Assembly (NCBI RefSeq): GCF_015070375.1
Contig: NZ_JADCLL010000005.1
Span: 124,001 to 188,000 of the forward strand
Reading direction: 5' to 3'
DNA: 64,000 bases
Source of the DNA: Nocardioides kribbensis
Lineage (GTDB): Bacteria > Actinomycetota > Actinomycetes > Propionibacteriales > Nocardioidaceae
The notes beneath the pieces are model-generated. The model was not told the DNA's origin. It saw only the letters and a program-made list of their open reading frames with translations, and did no database searches. Below, piece by piece: positions 54,216 to 61,255 of the stretch. The translations under genes were made by a program, and so were the position numbers. The stretch's first letter is position 1, and each line of letters starts with the position of its first letter.

Positions 54216-55265
54216 ATGTCCAAAGGCGATGATTCAAATGATCTTCAGGTCTTCACCGAGGAAATGTATGAATCCGAGGATGTTCAGCGCATAGTCGATT
54301 TTCTTGTTCTAGTGAAGAAGGGATCGCCATGGCGTATTGCGACTGAACGCTTAATCCGCCTACATGGCAACAGTAGACGGGGAAAGAATGTCACTCAGTC
54401 CCTCAATGACCTCTTTAAGAGTCATGGATTGGTATGCACGCCGGCTATCGAAATTGCGGACTACTACGGCGAGGTCGTCATCTCAGACTTTCGAGACCAG
54501 TTGCCGATAGCCGATACGGCAGCATCGTTGCCATTGTCTGCCTTTCCAAGCGAGATTGGGCATCTCGTATCTTGCGGCCCCGAAATGCGGGTTTCGAAGA
54601 TTCGCGCCATTATGATAAGTCGCGACATCTCGCAGATTCCTGTTCTTTCGTCGGACAAGAAGTCGCTTTACGGCGTCGTGACTTGGCGTAGTCTCGCGCA
54701 ATCACGTGTAGATCTTTCGGTCGCAGTGGCATCGGATGCGATGGAGAGTGCGGGACATGTCGCCTCCTCAAGCGACGACTTCCTAGACCTCGTGGACACC
54801 TTGATCGCACAGGAGTATCTCCTCTATAAGGTCCCCGATGGCCGCATCGACGGCATCGTGACGGCAAGTGACCTTGCTCGCGCTTTCGATCAAGCCGCCA
54901 GCATCTACATCAAGCTTCAAGAAATTGAGAGCAGGTTGCGGATTCTGCTGGACCGCTCCCCACTGCCTTTGCTCCAAGGTCATCTCGTCAAGAATCGACA
55001 AGAGAAGAAAGGATTCCGTGGCGCGACGGACATGATGTTCGGCGAGTATCTGAGCGCTCTTAAGCAACCGGAGATCTGGGATGCGACCGGAATTGGATTG
55101 GATCATGAATTCTGCCTAAAGCTGTTTGACAGGGTCCGCGATGACAGGAACAAGGCAATGCACTTTGCAATCACCGACGACTCGATCTCGGACGAGGATG
55201 GATATGAATCCGTGACCCAGGCGCTCCGAATACTACGAGCTGTTCCCCTGGGCGAGCGTTCTTGA
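54216..55265 (+). CDS. CBS-domain/HEPN-like fusion protein
   Basis: Protein of 349 residues. An N-terminal helical domain of unknown type (about 1-105) is followed by a CBS pair (about 115-230: ISQIPVLSSDKKSLYGVVTW and YLLYKVPDGRIDGIVTASDL). The C-terminal helical domain (about 230-345) ends with the HEPN motif R311-x4-H316 (DDRNKAMHFAI). CBS pairs usually bind adenine nucleotides or S-adenosylmethionine; HEPN domains of this type are RNases in toxins and abortive-infection systems. The fusion suggests a nucleotide-gated RNase, which is an inference. The gene has markedly lower GC and more A/T-ending codons than all neighbours, a sign of recent transfer. It is monocistronic with a leaderless-type promoter. 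Confidence 0.75.
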   Translation: MSKGDDSNDLQVFTEEMYESEDVQRIVDFLVLVKKGSPWRIATERLIRLHGNSRRGKNVTQSLNDLFKSHGLVCTPAIEIADYYGEVVISDFRDQLPIADTAASLPLSAFPSEIGHLVSCGPEMRVSKIRAIMISRDISQIPVLSSDKKSLYGVVTWRSLAQSRVDLSVAVASDAMESAGHVASSSDDFLDLVDTLIAQEYLLYKVPDGRIDGIVTASDLARAFDQAASIYIKLQEIESRLRILLDRSPLPLLQGHLVKNRQEKKGFRGATDMMFGEYLSALKQPEIWDATGIGLDHEFCLKLFDRVRDDRNKAMHFAITDDSISDEDGYESVTQALRILRAVPLGERS

Positions 55266-55516
55266 CATCTAGGTTTCCCAATCGCACGTTGAATCGCTGA
55301 CTGACGGCAGGACGCAGGTCTACAAGCGCGCGGCTCGTTGGTTACCATGTTCGCTGGCGTTATGAGCACTCAGCCTCCGGATGGCTGTCACCAGCGGACC
55401 CTCCCTATGCCATCGCTTTTGCGAGGTGCAGTGGTGGAAGGCGGGGGCCGCAGACCGAGTCGGACTCGGCCGAGAGTTGCGTGTTGATTAAGGTCTGCAG
55501 CAGCTCGCGCAGTAGA
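55266..55516. other. Intergenic region after the CBS-HEPN gene
   Basis: About 250 bp with no supported gene. Together with the doubtful frame at 55517-55885 and the 100 bp before the integrase stop, it forms a stretch of about 720 bp where an attachment site of integrase 2 could lie; no tRNA or duplicated core was seen. Confidence 0.4.
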
Positions 55517-55885
55517 TCAGGAGAGGCCGAGACAACTGTTCCTCGAGCAGGGAGCCGGATCGATACTGGAGCTGACGGTCACTGTGGACGGTCCTTTCGG
55601 AGAGTGCCGCGAGAGGTTCACTCGAAGGATCACCCTGTGGCCGTCGCCTGCATCCGCAGTGACACGCTCCAGCGATCCATAGACCACGCTGCCGGACGTC
55701 ACTACCGGTGGCATGGCGGGGACGCTCAGCAGTTGGAACAGGTGCCTCATGGTGGAGGCGTCCAGATCACTACGCAGATGGGACGCCACCATCCAAGGGT
55801 CTATCTTGCGTGCGTCATGCGGCGGTTCCCAGCAAGGCGTCGCGGCGAAGGCCGACGACGACGTTGAAGATGCTGGGAGGGTCAA
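55517..55885 (-). CDS. Doubtful hypothetical protein or gene remnant (122 aa)
   Basis: Open frame of 122 residues. The central part (DPWMVASHLRSDLDASTMRH, LLSVPAMPPVVTSGSVVYGS, GHRVILRVNLSRHSPKG) has a plausible protein-like composition, but no Shine-Dalgarno or family is recognised. An antisense frame on the plus strand covers the same DNA and looks less protein-like. It may be the rest of a gene truncated when the neighbouring integrase element inserted. Confidence 0.3.
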   Translation of the reverse strand: MTLPASSTSSSAFAATPCWEPPHDARKIDPWMVASHLRSDLDASTMRHLFQLLSVPAMPPVVTSGSVVYGSLERVTADAGDGHRVILRVNLSRHSPKGPSTVTVSSSIDPAPCSRNSCLGLS

Positions 55886-55985
55886 GAAGGCCTAGCCCAT
55901 TCTGGAATGCTCCGGACCTTCCTGCAGCAGGCACGTGCCGGCCGAAGGTCGATGCTCGTTGATCGCATGCGACAAGATGGGCCGG

Positions 55986-57158
55986 TCAATCGCGACTCTC
56001 GCCTTCTGAAGTTCGTTCGCGATACACCGCCGCGACAGCTGCTCGGGAGGAGTCGTCACGCTCGGGCCAAAGGTGGCCGTAGGTATCGAGTGTGGTCTTG
56101 GCGGACGCGTGCCGTAGCCGTGCCTGGACGACCTTGACGTCGAGCCCAGATGCGATGAGCAGCGAGGCGAAGTAGTGGCGCAGGTCGTGGAACCGGAAGT
56201 CGTCGGGCAGACCCGCCGCCCTGCGGCAGGCCCGCACCCCGCGTTCGATCGTCCACGGTCCGGCGGGGTTTCCCCACTGATCGCTGGCCAGGAATCGCCC
56301 GTCACCGCACTGGATCGCTTCGGCAAGGAGGCGCGCCATCTCCTTGGGGATCGGGATTGGTGTCCGGCTCATGTCGGACTTGAGCGGCTCGTCGAGCCAC
56401 TGACGCGCAGGCGAAACTACCCCCGTCGCGAAGTCGACGTCCTCGACACGAATCGCTGCCGCCTCGGCCAGCCGTAACCCTGCGTGGGCTCCGAGCAGGA
56501 TCGCCCGACGCACACCTTCGGGTACAGCGTCGTAGAGCGCCCACACCTGTCGCGTCGTTGCGACGTACGGCCGCTGCTTCCCCATCCCTGGCGACGTCCG
56601 ACGCGAGCACGGGTTGCGCACAACGAGCCCGTCGTGGACGGCGTCGGTGAAGAGCTGCGAGAGGCGAGCGTGGAGCGCGTAGGTGTAGGAGTCGGCACGA
56701 CCTTCGTCCTTGAGGACTGCTGTCCAGGTGCGTACGTCGGACGGCTTCACCGCCGAGAGCGGCACAGACCCGAAGTGCGCCTTGATGATTTTGATGTGAG
56801 CAACGGCTTGCCGCACGGTCGACTTGCGCCGGGTGCCGTAGCCGGCAAGCCACTTGTCGCACCACTCCCCCACGGTCAGCTTGGCGTCCTTGGGTGTGAC
56901 GTGGTCACCGCGCAGCAGAGCGGAGAGCTGCTTCTCAATCCACTTCTGCGCGTCAACCTTCCGGTCGAACGCGCGCGTGTGTTCGCGGCCGGCGTCGTCG
57001 ACGTACCTGGCGCGCCAGCGAGTCACCGTGCCCGCGACGGCCGACGGCACCTCGATGGTGATCCCGTCCTCGTCCTTGATCCGCTTGCGCCAGCGATCCT
57101 CGACGGCTCCGCGTTGGGAGCGTCGTTGCCGAGGCGTAATCCTAGGCTGCTTGCTCAT
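55986..57158 (-). CDS. Phage-type tyrosine integrase 2
   Basis: Protein of 390 residues. The N-terminus has an AP2-like arm-binding domain (about 40-85: VTRWRARYVDDAGREHTRAF and DAQKWIEKQLSAL). A SAM-like core-binding domain follows (about 95-185: VGEWCDKWLAGYGTRRKSTV). The catalytic domain has Arg in AGLRLAEAAAI, His-x2-Arg in FHDLRHYFASLL, His in RLRHASAKTTL and nucleophile Tyr in DTYGHLWPE. This is the common actinophage/ICE integrase type. It follows an excisionase gene by 62 bp on the same strand. The type I restriction genes divergent from xis are probably its cargo. Confidence 0.94.
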   Translation of the reverse strand: MSKQPRITPRQRRSQRGAVEDRWRKRIKDEDGITIEVPSAVAGTVTRWRARYVDDAGREHTRAFDRKVDAQKWIEKQLSALLRGDHVTPKDAKLTVGEWCDKWLAGYGTRRKSTVRQAVAHIKIIKAHFGSVPLSAVKPSDVRTWTAVLKDEGRADSYTYALHARLSQLFTDAVHDGLVVRNPCSRRTSPGMGKQRPYVATTRQVWALYDAVPEGVRRAILLGAHAGLRLAEAAAIRVEDVDFATGVVSPARQWLDEPLKSDMSRTPIPIPKEMARLLAEAIQCGDGRFLASDQWGNPAGPWTIERGVRACRRAAGLPDDFRFHDLRHYFASLLIASGLDVKVVQARLRHASAKTTLDTYGHLWPERDDSSRAAVAAVYRERTSEGESRD

Positions 57159-57220
57159 CTGTCCGCCCTAGCACTCGTCGCCACCCGGCGGTGTCGGCGA
57201 TCCCCGTGCCTGTGGATCGA

Positions 57221-57445
57221 TCAGGCCACTCCGCGGCCTGTGGACTCGCGTTGCTCGTCGAGCCAGTCGAGGACGTCCTGGCGCCAGTAGCGCAGCCGCC
57301 TTCCGATGATGAAGCCGCGCGGCCCCGTGCCCAGCACTCGCCAGTAGCGCAGCGAGGCCACTGGCATCCGGAGCAGCTCGGCGACCTCCTCGATCGTGAG
57401 CAGTTCGTCGCGGAGGGTCGAGTCGCGGTGGAGGTACTCGGTCAT
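57221..57445 (-). CDS. Excisionase-like MerR/HTH_17 protein
   Basis: Protein of 74 residues from ATG 57445. The winged helix-turn-helix reads ELLTIEEVAELLRMPVASLR followed by YWRVLGTGPRGFIIGRRLRY, the usual excise/helix_turn_helix_17 pattern, and ends with VLDWLDEQRESTGRGVA. Size and position directly upstream of an integrase gene identify it as a recombination directionality factor (Xis-like). It may also repress the divergent hsdM promoter region, since the starts are less than 190 bp apart. Confidence 0.88.
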   Translation of the reverse strand: MTEYLHRDSTLRDELLTIEEVAELLRMPVASLRYWRVLGTGPRGFIIGRRLRYWRQDVLDWLDEQRESTGRGVA

Positions 57446-57616
57446 GGTCGGCTCCTGCCTGTCGGGGTTGGTCCTACCCCTAAAGGCCCAGAACGTCGGC
57501 CGAGTGGCCAGCGACGTGAGGGTCTGTCGGTCGGCTGTGGGACGCTGCTTGGCTGCCTCGGACGGTCCGGACAGCAGGAGGTCCTCGATGTCCAAGCCTG
57601 AACCCCGCGCTCTCAC

Positions 57617-57622
57617 TAGAGT
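57617..57622 (+). promoter_or_regulatory. Putative -10 (TAGAGT) of hsdM, leaderless
   Basis: TAGAGT ends 7 nt before GTG 57630, matching lipA and the CBS-HEPN gene. It supports GTG 57630 as the hsdM start. A competing signal is AGGAGG (57576-57581) 6 nt before the in-frame ATG 57588. Confidence 0.45.
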
Positions 57623-57629
57623 GACGCCT

Positions 57630-59084
57630 GTGATCACTGGTGAGCTGAGGAGCAAGATCGACCGTGTCTGGGACGCCTTCTGGTCTGGCGGCATCAGCAA
57701 CCCGCTGGAGGTCATCGAGCAGATCACCTACCTGCTGTTCATCCGCCGCCTGGACGACATCCAGACACTCGCCGAGAAGAAGTCCCGCGTCACCAAGACC
57801 GATGTCGAGAGCCCGGTGTTCCTGCCCGGCCAGGCACACCTGCGGTGGGGCCAGTTCAAGAACACCTCGCCCGAGGTCATGCACAAGACCATCGCCGACG
57901 AGGTGTTCCCGTTCCTGCGGAGCCTCGGTGACGGCACCACCTATAGCGAGCACATGAAGGACGCCCGCTTCACCATCCCGACTCCGGCGCTGCTGTCGAA
58001 GGTCGTCGACATGCTCGACGACATCCCGATGGCTGACCGCGACACCAACGGCGACCTGTACGAGTACCTGCTCTCCAAGATCGCCTCAGCCGGCGTAAAC
58101 GGCCAGTTCCGCACGCCGCGCCACATCATCGATCTGATGGTCAAGATGACCGCCCCGCAGCCGTCCGACGAGATCTGCGACCCGGCCTGCGGCACCGGCG
58201 GCTTCCTCGTTGCTGCGAGCGAGTACGTCCGCGGCACCCACACCGAAGCCCTGCTCGACTCATTGCAGCGCAAGCACTTCCACCGGTCGATGTTCCACGG
58301 CTACGACTTCGACTCCACCATGCTGCGCATCGGCAGCATGAACATGCTGCTGCACGGCATCGAGTCCCCCGACATCCGCTACCGCGACTCCCTCTCCGAG
58401 GGGGCGGCCGGCGACGCAGACAAGTACACGCTCATCCTCGCCAATCCGCCGTTCGCCGGGTCGCTCGATTACGAGTCCACTGCCAAGGACCTCCAGCGCA
58501 TCGTCAAGACCAAGAAGACCGAACTGCTCTTCCTCGCGCTGTTCCTGAAGCTCCTGAAGCCCGGCGGCAGGGCCGCCGTCATCGTGCCCGATGGCGTGCT
58601 CTTCGGCTCGTCCAAAGCGCACAAGGACTTTCGCACGATCCTCGTGGAGGACCAGAAACTCGACGCAGTTGTGAAGCTGCCCTCAGGTGTCTTCCGCCCG
58701 TACGCCGGTGTCTCGACCGCCATCTTGTTCTTCACCAAGACCAATTCGGGCGGGACGGACGACGTCTGGTTCTACGACGTCCGGGCCGACGGCTTCTCCC
58801 TCGATGACAAGCGCAGCCCGGTCGAGACCAACGACCTACCCGACGTGCTCACCCGTTGGCAGAACCTCGTCGACGAGAAGAACCGAGCCCGCACTGAGCA
58901 GTCTTTCCTGGTCCCCAAGGCCGACATCGTCTCCCAGGGCTACGACCTATCGCTCAACCGGTACAAGGAGATCGTTCACGACGACATCGAGCACCGCGCC
59001 CCGCTGGAGATCATCGCCGACATTGAGACCCTCGAAGACGAGATCGCCAAAGGCCTCGCCGAGCTGAAGGCGATGCTCTCGTGA
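57630..59084 (+). CDS. hsdM: Type I restriction-modification DNA methyltransferase subunit
   Basis: Protein of 484 residues if started at GTG 57630; the N-terminus VITGELRSKIDRVWDAFW matches the family start. ATG 57588 with AGGAGG would add 14 residues. The N-terminal HsdM_N helices (about 5-130) lead to the N6-adenine methyltransferase domain with the AdoMet motif DPACGTGGFLVAA and catalytic NPPF in LANPPFAGSLD. VPDGVLFGSSKAHKDFR and LPSGVFRPYAGVSTAILFF are also typical. The stop overlaps the hsdS start (GTGA). It methylates the sequence chosen by HsdS to protect host DNA. Confidence 0.95.
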   Translation: MITGELRSKIDRVWDAFWSGGISNPLEVIEQITYLLFIRRLDDIQTLAEKKSRVTKTDVESPVFLPGQAHLRWGQFKNTSPEVMHKTIADEVFPFLRSLGDGTTYSEHMKDARFTIPTPALLSKVVDMLDDIPMADRDTNGDLYEYLLSKIASAGVNGQFRTPRHIIDLMVKMTAPQPSDEICDPACGTGGFLVAASEYVRGTHTEALLDSLQRKHFHRSMFHGYDFDSTMLRIGSMNMLLHGIESPDIRYRDSLSEGAAGDADKYTLILANPPFAGSLDYESTAKDLQRIVKTKKTELLFLALFLKLLKPGGRAAVIVPDGVLFGSSKAHKDFRTILVEDQKLDAVVKLPSGVFRPYAGVSTAILFFTKTNSGGTDDVWFYDVRADGFSLDDKRSPVETNDLPDVLTRWQNLVDEKNRARTEQSFLVPKADIVSQGYDLSLNRYKEIVHDDIEHRAPLEIIADIETLEDEIAKGLAELKAMLS

Positions 59085-60157
59085 AGACCGTGGAGCTTGG
59101 AGCACTGGTCGCTCCCGCTCAGGTGCAGCGCGCGAGGAACACCGATTACCCGGTGCTGTCGATGACCATGCACGACGGCCTGGTCGCGCAGACCGACCGG
59201 TTCAAAAAGCGCATCGCTAGCTTAGACACGTCCGACTACAAGGTCGTGAGGCGCGGTCAGCTCGTCGTCGGCTTCCCGATCAATGAAGGAGTTCTCGACT
59301 TCCAACTTCATCACGACGCCGCTCTCGTGAGCCCCGCCTACGGAGTCTGGAACCTGCGAGATGAATCGCTCGCAGACCGTGCGTACCTGAAGCGATTCCT
59401 CAAGTCACCACGGGCGATTGAGTACTACGTCGGCAAGATGAAGGGGAGTACGGCCCGACGTCGGTCGCTGCCGCCCGCCGAGTTCAACGCGATGCCGATC
59501 CCGCTGCCACCCCTCACCGAGCAGCGCCGCATCGCCGCGATCCTCGACCACGCCGACGCACTACGCACCACGCGTCGCCAAGTCCTCACCAAACTGGATG
59601 CGCTCACCCAATCGATTTTCCACGACATGTTCAGCCGGACCGCTCAGCTCGACAGTGCTCCACTGAAGGACCTAATCAAGTGGAAGAGCGGGAAGTTCTT
59701 GCCGGCGAAGGAACAACATGGCGGCGTGTACCCGGTTTACGGAGGAAATGGCGTCAACGGCTGGCACGACGAGTACACGTATGAAGAGCCTCGCCTCGTC
59801 GTGGGTCGGGTCGGCGCGTATTGCGGGGCCGTTCACATCACGCAACCCCACGCTTGGGTCACGGATAACGCTTTGATCGCAACCCTGCTACGGGATGACC
59901 TCACGCTCGGCTACCTACTTCCTGCGCTCACCCTCGCGAATCTGAATCAATATGCGGGCGTCTCGGGGCAGCCTTCGATCAGCGCAGGCAAGATCGGCGG
60001 CGTCCGACTGCCAGTGCCCGCGGTCGATCTTCAGCACGAGTTCGCCGGACGCGTGCAGCGGATCGATTCGCAGCGCGGAGCGGTCCAGCGCGCCAACACG
60101 GCCGCCGACGCGCTCTTCGCCTCTTTCCAGTCATGTGCCTTCCGAGGGGAGCTGTGA
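59081..60157 (+). CDS. hsdS: Type I restriction-modification specificity subunit
   Basis: Protein of 358 residues. Two target-recognition domains (about 1-145 and 195-335) are each followed by a conserved helix. The first repeat is PLPPLTEQRRIAAILDHADA (about 143-165) with LRTTRRQVLTKLDALTQSIF after it. The second is PVPAVDLQHEFAGRVQRIDS. TRD2 contains YPVYGGNGVNGWHDEY and PRLVVGRVGAYCGAVH, typical of HsdS. TRD1 is of a different type, so the recognition sequence is bipartite and cannot be predicted here. Start overlaps the hsdM stop. Confidence 0.93.
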   Translation: MKTVELGALVAPAQVQRARNTDYPVLSMTMHDGLVAQTDRFKKRIASLDTSDYKVVRRGQLVVGFPINEGVLDFQLHHDAALVSPAYGVWNLRDESLADRAYLKRFLKSPRAIEYYVGKMKGSTARRRSLPPAEFNAMPIPLPPLTEQRRIAAILDHADALRTTRRQVLTKLDALTQSIFHDMFSRTAQLDSAPLKDLIKWKSGKFLPAKEQHGGVYPVYGGNGVNGWHDEYTYEEPRLVVGRVGAYCGAVHITQPHAWVTDNALIATLLRDDLTLGYLLPALTLANLNQYAGVSGQPSISAGKIGGVRLPVPAVDLQHEFAGRVQRIDSQRGAVQRANTAADALFASFQSCAFRGEL

Positions 60158-60160
60158 CCC

Positions 60161-61246
60161 ATGCCTGTTGAGATGAGGATGTGGCGTATCGACGACGACA
60201 AGCCGCGACCGCTGTCCACCTCGGTCCTCCCGGCCGAGAAGGATCTGCACGAGTTCCTCGCACAGGACCCGTCGCTACTCGGCGATCGGCTCTTGGTCAT
60301 CGGGAGCGAAGCGCTGACGCCGTACGGCAAGAGACTCGACCTGCTGGCGATCGACGCTGACGGCAACCTGCACCTGCTGGAACTCAAGCGCGACAAGACT
60401 CCTCGCGAGGTGGTCGCCCAGGTGCTCGACTACGGCTCTTGGGTCTCGACCCTGTCGCGGGATGACGTTATCGACATCGCCAGTGGGCATCTCGACGAGC
60501 GGTTCGAGGTCGCGTTCGAGCGCGTCTTCGGTAGTCCGCCGCCTGATGAGTTGAACGGCGAACTGCACCTCACAATTGTCGCGAGCGAGCTGGACGCCGG
60601 CTCGGAGCGGATCGTCACCTATCTGCGTGGCTTTGGCGTGCCCGTGAATGCGGTCTTCTTCTCGTACTTGGAGGACGAGGGTCGGCGCTACCTCGCGCGG
60701 AGTTGGCTGGTCGACGATCAGGTGATCCCGGCTGCACCCGGTTCGAAGAAGGGCAAGCGCGCCCAGTGGAACGGTCAGGACTGGTACGTCAACTTCGGCA
60801 CCCACGGCCGCGACTGGCAAGACGCACTGGAGCTCGGATTCGTCTCAGCCGGCGGCTCGCCGCGGTCGTCAGGGACGCTGCGCACCATCCCCGTAGGCGA
60901 CCGTGTCAACGTCTACGTGCCGGGGAGTGGCTATGTCGGGGTCGGGGTAACTCTCGCCGAGGCCAAGCGTTTCGATGCCGCACTCGTCCAGCAGGGCGGC
61001 GCGTGGACACCCCTGGCTCAGCAGGAGCTGCGCGGCAACTATCAGCACGGCGAACCGGGCCAGACGGAGGCGGACGACATCTCCGAGTGGGTGCTAGCGG
61101 TCAAATGGCTGGCTGCCGTTCCCCTGACCGGGGCCTACAACGAGCCAGGCCTGTTCTACAACCCCAACACCTCGTGCAAGCTCCGTCAGGAGTTCACGCT
61201 GGAACGTCTCGCCGACCACTTCGGTCTCGACAAAGACGGGGAGTGA
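60161..61246 (+). CDS. PD-(D/E)XK nuclease-like (DUF91/NucS-type) protein within the RM operon
   Basis: Protein of 361 residues, starting 3 nt after the hsdS stop. The N-terminal domain has D60-x13-E74-L-K76 (RLDLLAIDADGNLHLLELKR), the active site of the DUF91/endonuclease NucS-like C-terminal domain family. RDKTPREVVAQVLDYGSWVS is a conserved continuation. The C-terminal half (about 200-355) is separate and unrecognised (WYVNFGTHGRDWQDALELGF, GYVGVGVTLAEAKRFDAAL, EWVLAVKWLAAVPLTGAYNE). It is an accessory gene between hsdS and hsdR that may add or replace nuclease activity; its role is unknown. Confidence 0.82.
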   Translation: MPVEMRMWRIDDDKPRPLSTSVLPAEKDLHEFLAQDPSLLGDRLLVIGSEALTPYGKRLDLLAIDADGNLHLLELKRDKTPREVVAQVLDYGSWVSTLSRDDVIDIASGHLDERFEVAFERVFGSPPPDELNGELHLTIVASELDAGSERIVTYLRGFGVPVNAVFFSYLEDEGRRYLARSWLVDDQVIPAAPGSKKGKRAQWNGQDWYVNFGTHGRDWQDALELGFVSAGGSPRSSGTLRTIPVGDRVNVYVPGSGYVGVGVTLAEAKRFDAALVQQGGAWTPLAQQELRGNYQHGEPGQTEADDISEWVLAVKWLAAVPLTGAYNEPGLFYNPNTSCKLRQEFTLERLADHFGLDKDGE

Positions 61247-61255
61247 CTCACCGGT

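Noticed and set aside
55481..55867. Plus-strand 128-codon frame downstream of the CBS-HEPN gene
   Set aside because: Composition is Arg/His/Gly-rich and shadow-like; the antisense frame at 55517-55885 is more protein-like, though still doubtful.
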